64,000 nucleotides of DNA from Algiphilus sp. (GTDB taxonomy: Bacteria; Pseudomonadota; Gammaproteobacteria; Nevskiales; Nevskiaceae), in contig JALEHA010000098.1 of the NCBI GenBank assembly GCA_022763315.1, positions 17,347 through 81,346 on the forward strand. The letters are read 5' to 3'. Position numbers and translations under genes: made by a program. Shown here piece after piece: positions 1 to 8,423 of the stretch; the first letter of the stretch is position 1; every line of letters begins with the position of its first letter. The notes under the pieces were generated by a model. It was given only the letters and a program-made list of their open reading frames with translations, was not told where the DNA came from and did no database searches.

Positions 1-810
1 GCTGACGGTGTTGCCGTATTCAGCTGCATGGAACTGCGTGCGGTCGGCGAGGCCCAGCGCTTCGCCGATGTTCTCGACGACCACGCGGCTGCCCTGATGG
101 AGGACCACCCGGTCGATCTGTTGCGGGTGCAGGCCGTTGATGCGCAGTGCCCGGCGCAGGCTGCCGGGAACCGCATTCATGGAAAATTGCAGAATGGCGC
201 GGCCATCCATGAACAGCTTGCCGCTCGCGGCATCCACCTTCAGCGAGTCGGCGCGGCGTCCCTCGGTGCCGAAATCGAAGCGTCCCAGGCACCACGTCGG
301 CTGGTCGCTCAGCAGCGTGGCGGCGGCCCCGTCGCCGAACAGCAGCGCCGTGCGCTTGTCATCCGGATCCACGATCTTCGAGTAAGGGTCCGCGGTGATC
401 AGCAGTCCGTGGCGCAGGCCGTTGGACTGCATGAAGCTGCTCACGATCGACAGGCCGTAAACGTAACCGGAACAGCCCAGGCCGACGTCGAAGACGGCGC
501 AGCGCGGCGTCAGGCCGAGTCGCGCATGGACCAGCGCAGAGCAGTGCGGCAGGCCGCGGCCGTCCGGGTTCTGAGTGACCACCACCAGGCAGCCGATCTG
601 TTCGCGCTCGACCCCGCCGCGCGCGAACAGCCTTTCGGCAGCCGACGTGGCGAGGTCCGACGTGTCCTGTTCCGCCTCACGGCAAGCGATCCGCTGCACG
701 CCGATGCGCCGCTCGAGGGTGGCCGGCGGCACGCCCAGCCGCTCGGCGCGCGCCGCATTGCCAATCCGCCAGGGCGGCAGGACGTAGGCGATGTCGGCGA
801 TGCCGATCAT
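1..810 (-). CDS. KAS III / FabH-like 3-oxoacyl synthase, C-terminus cut by window edge
   Basis: Reading the minus strand from ATG at 810 gives 270 open codons that run off the left edge. The family is usually about 320 residues, so roughly 50 are missing. The full catalytic triad of a ketoacyl synthase III can be seen: Cys113 in GLGCSGYVYGL, His238 in VLHQGS and Asn267 in EYGNTVS. A GDGAAATLL motif lies near residue 160. Such enzymes condense an acyl-CoA with a malonyl unit or transfer an acyl group. The gene is last in view of a minus-strand set of dehydrogenase and hydratases, 74 bp downstream of the acyl-CoA dehydrogenase. That points to a catabolic or specialised acyl-CoA role rather than fatty acid initiation. 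The family is certain; the substrate is unknown. Confidence 0.88.
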   Translation of the reverse strand, partial: MIGIADIAYVLPPWRIGNAARAERLGVPPATLERRIGVQRIACREAEQDTSDLATSAAERLFARGGVEREQIGCLVVVTQNPDGRGLPHCSALVHARLGLTPRCAVFDVGLGCSGYVYGLSIVSSFMQSNGLRHGLLITADPYSKIVDPDDKRTALLFGDGAAATLLSDQPTWCLGRFDFGTEGRRADSLKVDAASGKLFMDGRAILQFSMNAVPGSLRRALRINGLHPQQIDRVVLHQGSRVVVENIGEALGLADRTQFHAAEYGNTVS

Positions 811-884
811 GGCGTGCCTCGGTCCGCGGACCTGCGCGGCCCGCGACGATGCACGGGGGGTGTCTCCGCCGGTTCCTGCGTCAT

Positions 885-2060
885 TCAATAACTCTTGGGC
901 AGGCCGAGCACATGCTCGCCGATGTAGTTCAGCAGCATTTCGTTGTTGATCGGCGCGATCTCCATCAGTCGCACCATGGGCCAGAGCGTCACCACGTCGT
1001 AGTCGCGGTCGAAGGCGTAGCCGCCGTGGGTCTGGATGGCTGCTTCCACTGCCGCGACCGCCGCACGCGAGGCGAGCAGCTTGGCCATGTTGGCGAGCGC
1101 GCCGGCATCTTCGCCGGTGTCGAAGCGCTCGGCGGCGGAGTAGGTCATCAGCCGCGCGGCTTCGAGCTCGGCCTTGGCGAGCGCCATGCGATGCTGCAGC
1201 GCCTGGTAACTGCCGATGGGTTTGCCGAAGGGCTTGCGGTCGCGGGCGTAGCTTGCGGCCTTGTTCAGGGCATAGTCGCCGATGCCGAGCGCGGCGGCGG
1301 CGGCGAGCAGGCGCTCCGAGTTGAGCCCCTCGAACATCAGTTTGGCGCCCTTGCCCGCCGCCCCGATCAGCGCGTCGGCAGGCAGGCGCACGTTGTCGAA
1401 GAACACCATGTACTGGCGCTCGGCGGTCTCGACCTGGATGTTCAACGGCTGGAGGGTGATGCCCGGGGTCTTCATGTCGACCACGAACAGCGACATGCCC
1501 TCGGTGCGGTGTTTGACATCCGAAGCCTTCTGCGTCCGCGCAATCACCAGCATGATGTCGGCGTCGCGGGCGCCGGAGATGAAGACCTTCTGTCCGTTGA
1601 GCACCCAGTCCTCGCCGTCGCGCGTGGCCAGCGTGCTCATGTCGAAGCTGTTGGTTCCGGCGTTGGGCTCGGTGATGGCGAAGCACAGCTTGACCGATCC
1701 GTCACAGGTCGGCGTCACGAACTTCCTGATCTGCTCCGGCGTGCCGTGTCGGACAATCGGTACGCGCCCCAGGCCGGTGACGACCAGGAACAGGGTCGGC
1801 ACACCGCCCAGCGCGAGCGCTTCGGCCAGCGCCACGATCTCCACCACGCCGCCACCGGAGCCGCCGTATTCCTCGGGCACGGTCAGACCCAGCAAGCCGT
1901 ACTCGCCCAGGGCCTTCCACATCTCGTCCGGGAAGCGGTCCTGATCGATGCACTCCCGGATATAGGCGCGCGGGTATTGCTCGGAGATGCCGCGTGTGGC
2001 TTCCTGCACCTGGTGGATGCGGTTGGCAAGGGATTCGTTCTGGAGAGATGGTTGGTTCAT
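885..2060 (-). CDS. Acyl-CoA dehydrogenase
   Basis: A 391-residue FAD-dependent acyl-CoA dehydrogenase, forming a 2,3-enoyl-CoA and passing electrons to ETF. Visible marks are VPEEYGGSGGG near residue 55, the flavin-contact stretch ITEPNAGTNSF, NGQKVFISGA, and RKPFGKPIGSYQALQHRMA in the C-terminal helical domain. The protein ends in INNEMLLNYIGEHVLGLPK, a tail shared with the enzyme at 10073 and the broken gene at 55109, so these are close paralogues. I chose the ATG at 2060 because the frame remains open far upstream but only this start gives the normal family N-terminus. It overlaps the stop of the upstream hot-dog gene by 4 bp, which indicates translational coupling. Confidence 0.92.
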   Translation of the reverse strand: MNQPSLQNESLANRIHQVQEATRGISEQYPRAYIRECIDQDRFPDEMWKALGEYGLLGLTVPEEYGGSGGGVVEIVALAEALALGGVPTLFLVVTGLGRVPIVRHGTPEQIRKFVTPTCDGSVKLCFAITEPNAGTNSFDMSTLATRDGEDWVLNGQKVFISGARDADIMLVIARTQKASDVKHRTEGMSLFVVDMKTPGITLQPLNIQVETAERQYMVFFDNVRLPADALIGAAGKGAKLMFEGLNSERLLAAAAALGIGDYALNKAASYARDRKPFGKPIGSYQALQHRMALAKAELEAARLMTYSAAERFDTGEDAGALANMAKLLASRAAVAAVEAAIQTHGGYAFDRDYDVVTLWPMVRLMEIAPINNEMLLNYIGEHVLGLPKSY

Positions 2061-2536
2061 GGCGTCGTGGTCTTCGTGGTAGGGGCGGAGGGACACTCGT
2101 CTTGGTCCAGCGGCAGCCGGGCGCAGACGCTCGCAGGCACGCAAAGGCCGCGCGCCGTGCTCAGCGTGATCTCGAGGTCGACCAGCCCCAGCTCGGTCTC
2201 GCGATAGGCGCGCACGATCCGTCCCTCGACACTGAGCGTGTCGCCGGGATGCGCGCTGGCGACCATCCGCATCCGGCGGCGGCGGACCAGCGTCAGCGGC
2301 CCTCCCCAGTCGGTGACGAATCGGTCGATCAGCCCGTGGAAGAAGATCGTACTGGCGTAGATGTCCGGCTGGCCTTGAGCGCGTGCGTAGACCGGGTTGT
2401 GATGGCCCGGGAAGTAGTCCCAGGTCGTGGCCGCATTGAGAATGATTCGGGCGTAATCGATGGGGAAGTGCAGTGGCGGCAGCGCCTCGCCTTGCTGCAC
2501 CTGACTCCAGCACTTCTGCGGGTAGTGCTCGTTCAT
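2057..2536 (-). CDS. MaoC-like hot-dog acyl-CoA dehydratase
   Basis: A 159-residue single hot-dog protein. The segment DYFPGHHNPVYARAQG followed by a conserved FFHGLIDRFVTDWGGP is typical of MaoC-type dehydratases found beside FAS1-like partners. It probably hydrates an enoyl-CoA made by the adjacent dehydrogenase. It overlaps both neighbours by 4 bp, at 2057-2060 and 2533-2536, so three genes are stitched into one transcript. The classical R-hydratase motif GDxNPxH is only loosely kept (PGHHNPVY), and activity may need the partner encoded at 2533-3078, as in heteromeric steroid enoyl-CoA hydratases. The family is secure; the exact reaction is inferred. Confidence 0.85.
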   Translation of the reverse strand: MNEHYPQKCWSQVQQGEALPPLHFPIDYARIILNAATTWDYFPGHHNPVYARAQGQPDIYASTIFFHGLIDRFVTDWGGPLTLVRRRRMRMVASAHPGDTLSVEGRIVRAYRETELGLVDLEITLSTARGLCVPASVCARLPLDQDECPSAPTTKTTTP

Positions 2537-3078
2537 GCGTCACTGCCCCCTGCTTCGTAGCGATAGAGCACATTGGTGATCGTCGCCACCGGCTGCTCGG
2601 CGGCATCCAGCAGCAGCAGCCGCGTGGTCACGAAATGGCCGCGCCCCAGGCGCGTGTGCTTTTCCGGCGAGATGTCGACCATCTCTTCGCACAGGCTCAG
2701 GCGCTCGCCCCAGTGCACGGGGCGGAACAGCTCGCAGTCGGTCTCCACATTGATCAGGGTGCGCCCGGGCAGCGGCACATCAATCGCCATGGTCGGCGCA
2801 GCGCTGCGTCCATCCGGTTTCCAGGGCAGCGGCATCATCAGGCTCATCAGCATGCCGCTGGGCGCCAGTGGCGCACCGAAGGCGTGACGTGCCCATTCGG
2901 CGTCCCAGTACGCCGGGTTGCCGTCTTCGCATAGTGCCGCGAAGTACTTGCAGCGCGATTCGTCCACCGCCGTGTCCACGGGCCGCGGCTCGCTGCGCCG
3001 CCCGACCCACGTGCGCGCCTCTAGATAGCTGCCCACGGTGGCGCCAACGTCGGTGGTATCGGGAGAGGCAGAGTTCAT
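2533..3078 (-). CDS. FAS1-like / MaoC N-terminal hot-dog dehydratase subunit
   Basis: A 181-residue protein of the FAS1-like dehydratase (MaoC N-terminal) type. The recognisable parts are the opening SYLEARTWVGRRSEPRPVDTA-like segment, the CEDGNPAYWD stretch near residue 60 and APSGMLMSLMMPLPW. In this family the hot-dog fold often lacks its own catalytic Asp-His pair and works as a heterodimer with a second hot-dog subunit, here the overlapping gene at 2057-2536. The frame is open up to 3129, but the ATG at 3078 places the start just after the upstream SDR remnant and gives the expected N-terminus. I am sure of the fold and less sure of which subunit is catalytic. Confidence 0.82.
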   Translation of the reverse strand: MNSASPDTTDVGATVGSYLEARTWVGRRSEPRPVDTAVDESRCKYFAALCEDGNPAYWDAEWARHAFGAPLAPSGMLMSLMMPLPWKPDGRSAAPTMAIDVPLPGRTLINVETDCELFRPVHWGERLSLCEEMVDISPEKHTRLGRGHFVTTRLLLLDAAEQPVATITNVLYRYEAGGSDA

Positions 3079-3082
3079 CGCG

Positions 3083-3634
3083 TCAGCTCCGTGAACGTCG
3101 CGACTGCCGGGGGGCGGACCGGGGGGCATTGGTCTTCATGAAGCGGTTGACGGCGGCCCTGGTGCCGCCGTAGACGGCCTCGCGCGGCTCGCCCTGTCGG
3201 CTGGCGTCGGAGCTGATCGACACGATGCTGTCTCGCTCGGCGGGAATCATCTTCTCGAGCGCGGCGCTCGTGCAGTTGAAGACGCTGAGATAGTTGACGC
3301 GGATGATCTTGTCCCAGAGTTCGGGCGTCGTCTGGGTGAAGAACATGGGCCGCTCCCAGCCGACGTTGTTCAACAGTACGTTGATCCCGCCGTGGCGCGC
3401 GTCGGCCTGATCCATCAATGCCTTGCCCTGATCGTGCTGCGTGATATCGGTCCCGACCACCCGCACCGCACCGCGCTCACGTGCCAGATCGGCGACCTTG
3501 CCAGCCTGTGCCTCGCCGATGTCGCCTATGGTGATGCTGTCCCCTTCCTCGGCGTACGTCAGGACGATGGCGCGCCCGATGCAGGAGCCTCCGCCGGTGA
3601 CGACGACGGACTTGCCGGCAAGTTCGAGATTCAT
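3083..3634 (-). pseudogene. Decayed short-chain dehydrogenase (BadH-like)
   Basis: From ATG 3634 this encodes 183 residues against about 250 for the family. Similarity is clear: MNLELAGKSVVVTGG at the start, NNVGWERPMFF, a conserved ISSDAS and EAVYGGTRAAVNRF. It resembles 2-hydroxycyclohexanecarboxyl-CoA dehydrogenase-type SDRs. Three defects are visible. The nucleotide motif reads TGGGSCIG with Cys in place of the central Gly. The catalytic YxxxK reads YGGTR, so the Lys is lost. After MKTNAP the sequence turns into an Arg-rich tail and stops, so the C-terminal 60-70 residues are absent. It is first in the minus-strand operon behind the operator at 3755. It is most likely inactive; a compensating SDR would have to come from elsewhere, for example 34705 or 45868. 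Confidence 0.72.
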
Positions 3635-3754
3635 GAGCGGCTTGCTCCCTGCTGGCGCCATGACGGACGGGTTCTCGGTACGACCACGGCGCGAGCTGAC
3701 GGCGGACGAAACCGACGCGATGCTTGACACCGCGCCACCCTTTAGGCTGTGATT

Positions 3755-3768
3755 CTATCAAATGATAG
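3755..3768. promoter_or_regulatory. Putative TetR operator CTATCA-N2-TGATAG
   Basis: A perfect 6+2+6 inverted repeat, CTATCAAATGATAG, lies in the divergent region between the minus-strand operon (start 3634) and the TetR gene (start 3862). The same architecture recurs at 5644-5659 and 26111-26124. The position and symmetry suit autoregulation by the TetR protein and control of the flanking operon. Binding is inferred. Confidence 0.6.
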
Positions 3769-3861
3769 TTAGATTTCATAGTTGGACTGTGCCTCCGCTC
3801 GATGCAGCGGTTGAATGCCCGGAGAGTCGTGTATGCTGGGGGTTTGTTCAACTGCTACCCC

Positions 3862-4497
3862 ATGGCCACCGTGACAAGAAAGAAGAGTGCGGCAGCCCGG
3901 AGCCGTGATTCAGCCGCAGAGTTGACGAGGGAACAGGTGCTCAAGGCGGCCGCCAGCCTTTTCAAGCGCCAGGGTTACGCGGCGACCACGCTCCGGCAGA
4001 TCGCCGACGCTGCGGGCATCCAGGCCGGCAGCGTCTACTACCATTTCGAGTCCAAAGACCGGATTCTTGGAGAGATTCTGGATCTGGGGATCGATCTGGT
4101 TCACCAAACCGTGGTCGATCGGCTCGCGGCACTGCCCGATGATGCCTCGGGCCGGGAGAAGTTTGCGGCGGCTCTGGAGGGGCATCTCACGGGTCTGCTC
4201 CAGCACGGCGCATATACCTCGGCCAGCATCCGGATTTATGGGCAGTTGCCGGTGGAGTTGAGGCGTCCCAACCGGGAGCGCCGGCGCAACTACAGCGCCC
4301 TCTGGGACCGGCTTCTGGCCGAAGCGCAGGCGTGCGGCGAGGTGCGGGGCGGCGTAGACCTGCATCTTGCGCGATTGATCGTGCTGGGGACGATCAACTG
4401 GACGGTGGAATGGTTCGACGCAAGTCAAGGGGAGTTGAACGACGTCGTCCGGGAGATGGTGAACATCCTGTCGGACGGCTTGTTTGCGGCGCGATGA
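3862..4497 (+). CDS. TetR/AcrR-family transcriptional regulator
   Basis: A 211-residue TetR-type repressor. The N-terminal helix-turn-helix is clear: LFKRQGYAATTLRQIADAAG, then GSVYYHFESKD near residue 60. The C-terminal half is helical and ligand-binding, with no recognisable specificity. The ATG at 3862 was preferred over an upstream start at 3802 because it gives the usual short basic leader MATVTRKKSAAARS. The gene is divergent from the 3634-to-1 operon and about 1.2 kb upstream of the 5713-17117 operon, and matching inverted repeats stand before both. It is therefore the natural candidate for a CoA-ester-responsive repressor of both sets; the ligand is unknown. Confidence 0.9.
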   Translation: MATVTRKKSAAARSRDSAAELTREQVLKAAASLFKRQGYAATTLRQIADAAGIQAGSVYYHFESKDRILGEILDLGIDLVHQTVVDRLAALPDDASGREKFAAALEGHLTGLLQHGAYTSASIRIYGQLPVELRRPNRERRRNYSALWDRLLAEAQACGEVRGGVDLHLARLIVLGTINWTVEWFDASQGELNDVVREMVNILSDGLFAAR

Positions 4498-5643
4498 CGC
4501 GTCACCGAAGGGGCGGGCAACCCAACGCTTGATGGCGATACAGGTCAAACCGTGATCGGACGAGTCCGATTCACCCGGCGCCCGCCGCGAGCGCCGATTC
4601 GGATCGGACTGCGATCGGGACGCTGGATCGGCGCACTGCGCGAGCGCCTGCGGCCGATCCCGAAGGCGGCAGCGGCAGGGTCCTTCGTGGCGATGCGGGG
4701 CGTGCCCAGAGTTGCCCAATCTCATCTGGAGCCTGGTGCAGGGTGTCGGCGGGGCGGTCGGTTTCGGCGCGCTGCCTGTAGGAGTGCTAGGAGCATGCGG
4801 CTTCAGCTCGCTGTCGAGCACGGGGAGGCGCTGGTGAATGACGGTGCGGACGGGCTCGCGGCACACTCGGCCTCACGCCGAGGTGGCTGAAGGGTCTGCA
4901 CGTGCGCGCCATTGTCGATTCCGGCGGCGCCGCGATTTCCGACGTGGAGATTGGCCGTCCGGGGCGGCGCATCAAAGAGGCGAGCCTTCCGGGGTGGCGC
5001 GGCTACGGCCCTGCGGACAAGGTGCGTCGTCGCCCTGTTCGATTCGGTGGTGCGCTGCGGCCCCGCCCGTTTCCGGCGCCGAATCGACTGCTTGTCACAG
5101 CTGGAGGTCCGCACGCTCAGCAAGGTGGTGATCCCTTCGGTCACCGCGATCTTCTCCATGCTGCACGGACGCCGTTGCGCGCCCGGATCCACCCTTTCGT
5201 CGACGCCGGCCGCAAGCGGCGCCGCTCATCCGGGGCGCAACGCGGGTGAAGGCGCAGCAATGCGCGGCATGCCCGACGCCGGTGATGCTCCATGGCAGAT
5301 TCCAGTGGCGGGACTTCACCGGCCGGGGCCATGGCTGCCGCGGTCGCTGGCGGCTTCATCATGCCCGACCGTTCACCCGTCGGGGCTTTGCCCGCGGCGC
5401 TGCCCCAAGGTGGCGATCGACTATGCGTGCATGATCACCCAGCGGGTGCTGACGTCCGAGGCGCTGCGCGCGTCCGCGGTTCAGCGGGACGAGCCGGTCC
5501 CGATCGCCGTCGGCGCCGTGCTCGGCCTACTGGCTGTCGAGCTGCGGGTGCACATTCCGCTGTCCCGGGCCCGCGTGCCGCACTGAGGAGCGCGCCGGCG
5601 CAGGGTCACGAGCAGACTTGCACGGCGCCGTGATTGCTGCGAC
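4498..5643 (+). other. 1.1 kb without a recognisable gene
   Basis: Several frames are open here simply because the DNA is GC-rich. None has a coherent protein family, a ribosome site and full length together. Protein-like scraps occur but no motif could be assigned. It may be the remains of a gene lost between the regulator and the carboxylase operon. Confidence 0.5.
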
Positions 5644-5659
5644 ACTAACAACTGTTAGT
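5644..5659. promoter_or_regulatory. Putative TetR operator ACTAACA-N2-TGTTAGT
   Basis: A perfect 7+2+7 inverted repeat, ACTAACAACTGTTAGT, lies 54 bp upstream of the first gene of the 5713-17117 operon. It shares the CTAnCA-N2-TGnTAG core with the site at 3755 and matches the one at 26111 except at the two centre bases. This suggests the carboxylase operon is in the same TetR regulon. Confidence 0.65.
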
Positions 5660-5712
5660 TAGAACCAATCGTCGCATTCCGGCCCTCCCCGAGGGCGCTT
5701 GCTGGAGACTCC

Positions 5713-7173
5713 ATGATCGGGATCACTTCCTTCGGGGCCTATGTGCCACGTGGGCGCCTCAACCGGGCGGTGGCAGCCAAAGCCCATGCCTGGGCCAATC
5801 CGGGCCTGGCGGCGCAGGCACGCGGCGAGCGCGCAATGGCTGGCTGGGACGAAGACAGCCTGACAATGGCGGTGGAAGCCGCGCGCCATGCCCTGGCCGG
5901 TCGCCGGGTCGCGCTGGGTGCGGTCTACTTTGGCTCGACGACACACCCGTTCAGCGACCGCCAGAACGCCGGGGTCGTGGCCGGCGCCCTGGACCTGCCG
6001 GAGGCGGTCGCCAGTGCCGACTTCGGCGGGTCGCTCAAGGCCGGCACCGCCGCGTTGCTCGCCGGGCTGGACCGCGTTGCCGCCGGACGCGAGGGCGAAG
6101 TGCTCACGGTGGCGGCGGAGCACCGCCGCGCGCGCGCCGGCAGCGTGCAGGAACTGATGTACGGCGACGCCGCGGCGGCCTTCACGCTGGGCAACAGCGA
6201 TGTCATCGCCGAGCATCTGGGCAGCCACAGCGTGTCGACCGATTTCGTCGATCACTACCGCGCCGCCGGCCAGCCCTTCGACTACCACTGGGAGGAGCGC
6301 TGGCTGCGCGACGAAGCCTTCCGGAAGTGGTTGCCCGAAGCCATCCGGGACGGGCTCGCCAGGCTCGGCATCGAACCCGGCTCGGTGGATCACTTCGTGT
6401 TGGCCGAACCGGCACCCCGGCTGGCCGCCGTGGCCGCCAAGCACGTGGGCATTGCCGACGAAGCGGTCGCCGACGGGCTGCACGGCACCGTCGGGCAGAC
6501 GGGCGCTGCGCACGCCTCGTTGATGCTTGCTGCCGCGCTGGAGAATGCCAGGCCGGGGCAAACCCTGGTGGTGGTCGGCTTCGGCCAGGGCTGCGATGTG
6601 CTGGCCTTCCGCATCACGCCGGAAATCGCGCAGCTGACGCCGCGCACTGCCGTGGCAGCCTGCCTGGCCCGGCGCCGGGAAGAGACCGACTACGCCAAGT
6701 TCCAGGCATTCAACGACGTCGTGACCCTGGAAAAGGGTCTGCGCGCCGAAGCGAATCCGCAGACCGCGCTGTCCGCCATGTATCGCAAGCGGCGCATGCT
6801 GCTGGGCCTGGTCGGCGGGCGCTGCCGCAAGTGCGGCACGCCGCAGTTCCCTGCTGCCCTGCGCTGTGTGAACCCGAGCTGCCATCACGCCGAGGAGATG
6901 GATCCGCATCGCTTCGCCGACGAGCCGGCGCGGATCAAGACCTGGTCGTGCGACTGGCTCACCTATACGCCCGAGCCGCCGGCGCACTACGGCATGATCG
7001 AATTCGAGTGCGGCGGCCGCTTCATGGCCGACATCACCGACTGGGACCTGGGGCAGGTCAGCGTCGGGCAACCCGTGCGCATGGTGTTCCGAGTGCGTGG
7101 CCGCGATGCACAGCGCGGCATGATCCGCTACTTCTGGAAAGCGGCGCCGCTGGCGACCGCGAAGGAGGCCTGA
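5713..7173 (+). CDS. HMG-CoA-synthase-like protein fused to a DUF35 zinc-ribbon/OB-fold domain
   Basis: A 486-residue two-domain protein. Residues 1 to about 320 follow the HMG-CoA synthase/KAS III fold: GITSFGAYVPRGRL at the start, an FGSTTHPFSDRQNAG segment and GTVGQTGAAHASLML. The C-terminal domain carries a zinc ribbon, Cys371, Cys374, Cys385 and Cys390, followed by an OB-fold (DUF35). The nucleophilic Cys expected in the archaeal-type ACKAGT motif reads SLKAGT here, with Leu108, so classical condensation is unlikely. In archaea, thiolase, HMG-CoA synthase and DUF35 form one complex; here the next gene is a thiolase, which echoes that arrangement. It could bind or channel acyl-CoA. GGAG precedes the ATG by 6 bp. 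Function is inferred, architecture is seen. Confidence 0.82.
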   Translation: MIGITSFGAYVPRGRLNRAVAAKAHAWANPGLAAQARGERAMAGWDEDSLTMAVEAARHALAGRRVALGAVYFGSTTHPFSDRQNAGVVAGALDLPEAVASADFGGSLKAGTAALLAGLDRVAAGREGEVLTVAAEHRRARAGSVQELMYGDAAAAFTLGNSDVIAEHLGSHSVSTDFVDHYRAAGQPFDYHWEERWLRDEAFRKWLPEAIRDGLARLGIEPGSVDHFVLAEPAPRLAAVAAKHVGIADEAVADGLHGTVGQTGAAHASLMLAAALENARPGQTLVVVGFGQGCDVLAFRITPEIAQLTPRTAVAACLARRREETDYAKFQAFNDVVTLEKGLRAEANPQTALSAMYRKRRMLLGLVGGRCRKCGTPQFPAALRCVNPSCHHAEEMDPHRFADEPARIKTWSCDWLTYTPEPPAHYGMIEFECGGRFMADITDWDLGQVSVGQPVRMVFRVRGRDAQRGMIRYFWKAAPLATAKEA

Positions 7174-7174
7174 G

Positions 7175-8380
7175 ATGGCTGAAGGTATCCGTGACAAGGT
7201 GGCCATTCTCGGCATGGGTTGCTCGCGCTTCGGCGAGCGCTGGGACATGGGCGCCGAGGAACTGATGGAAGAAGCCTTCGCCGAGGCCCTGACCGATGCC
7301 GGCATCGAGGCGCCCCGGATCGGGGCAGCCTGGCTGGGTTCCTGCATGGACGAGGTCAACATCGGCAAGTCGGCCACCCCGGCCTCGCTGTCGCTGCGGC
7401 TCGACAACATCCCGGTGACACGCGTCGAGAACTACTGCGCCACCGGAACCGAGGCCTTTCGTGGCGCGGTATACGCGGTCGCCGCCGGCGCCTGCGACAT
7501 CGCGCTGGCCATCGGCGTCGAGAAACTCAAGGACACCGGCTACGGCGGTCTGCCGGGGCTGGAAATCGGCTCGCTGCCGCCGCTGTGGTGGCCCAACCTG
7601 TCGGCGCCGGGCGTCTTTGCGCAAGTGGCCAGCGCCTACATGGAGCGTTACAAGGTATCGCGCGACACCCTCAAGCGCGCGCTGGCTGAGATCTCGGCCA
7701 AAAGCCACGTCAACGGCGCCAAGAATCCCAAGGCGCACCTGCGCAAGCCGGTGAGCTGCGATGCCATCATGGGCGCGCCCATGGTTGCCGAGCCGCTGGG
7801 CCTGTTCGACTGCTGCGGTGTCTCCGACGGTTCGGCCGCGGCCATCGTCACCACGCCCGAGATCGCCAAGTCGCTGGGCAAGCATCCCGAGCAGATGGTC
7901 ACGGTCAAGGCGCTGCAGCTGGCGCTTTCCAATGGTTCCGAGGGTGGCTACAACGACTGGGACGGTTCCTACATTCTGACGACCCGCAAGGCGGCACAAC
8001 GTGCCTATGCCGAAGCGGGCATCAAGAAGCCGCGCCAGGAACTGTCGATGTTCGAAGTTCACGATTGCTTCTCGATCACCGAGCTGGTGACGATGGAGGA
8101 TCTGGGTCTGTCCGAGGACGGCGGCGCCGTCAAGGACGTGATGGACGGTTTCTACAACGCCGATGGCCAGATTCCGTGCCAGATCGACGGCGGCCTCAAG
8201 TGCTTCGGTCACCCCATCGGCGCTTCCGGCATTCGCATGGTCTACGAGATGTACCTGCAGCTGCAGGACCGTGCGGGCGAACGCCAACTCAAGGATCCGC
8301 GCTACGGTCTGACGCACAACCTGGGCGGCTTCCCCCACCAGAACGTCGTCGGCATTTCCATCGTTGGCCGCTATCGGTGA
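7175..8380 (+). CDS. Thiolase (SCP2-type acetyl-CoA acetyltransferase)
   Basis: A 401-residue thiolase with all expected catalytic elements: the acyl-accepting Cys88 in ENYCATGTEAF, the HDCFSITE segment near residue 295, and CFGHPIGASG in the C-terminal part. The family cleaves 3-ketoacyl-CoA with CoA (or condenses in reverse); the SCP2-type branch favours branched or bulky chains. It starts one base after the stop of the HMG-CoA-synthase-like gene and is followed 43 bp later by a second, cysteine-less thiolase-like gene. It may form a complex with the DUF35 domain encoded before it. This is the only one of the three KS-fold proteins at the head of the operon that keeps its nucleophile. Confidence 0.92.
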   Translation: MAEGIRDKVAILGMGCSRFGERWDMGAEELMEEAFAEALTDAGIEAPRIGAAWLGSCMDEVNIGKSATPASLSLRLDNIPVTRVENYCATGTEAFRGAVYAVAAGACDIALAIGVEKLKDTGYGGLPGLEIGSLPPLWWPNLSAPGVFAQVASAYMERYKVSRDTLKRALAEISAKSHVNGAKNPKAHLRKPVSCDAIMGAPMVAEPLGLFDCCGVSDGSAAAIVTTPEIAKSLGKHPEQMVTVKALQLALSNGSEGGYNDWDGSYILTTRKAAQRAYAEAGIKKPRQELSMFEVHDCFSITELVTMEDLGLSEDGGAVKDVMDGFYNADGQIPCQIDGGLKCFGHPIGASGIRMVYEMYLQLQDRAGERQLKDPRYGLTHNLGGFPHQNVVGISIVGRYR

Positions 8381-8423
8381 GCCCGGTGAGCTTGGTTCTT
8401 TCACTCCGGCAGGAGCGCAGCGA

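Noticed and set aside
849..2207. A 452-codon plus-strand frame over the first acyl-CoA dehydrogenase
   Set aside because: The minus strand encodes a complete acyl-CoA dehydrogenase; the plus frame has no recognisable domain.
4910..5586. A 224-codon plus-strand frame before the carboxylase operon
   Set aside because: No family, no ribosome site, heavy Arg/Ser/Pro composition and overlapping frames of equal length; treated as non-coding or decayed.
5659..7410. A 583-codon open frame on the minus strand
   Set aside because: Antisense to the HMG-CoA-synthase-like gene, with composition typical of a shadow frame and no motif.
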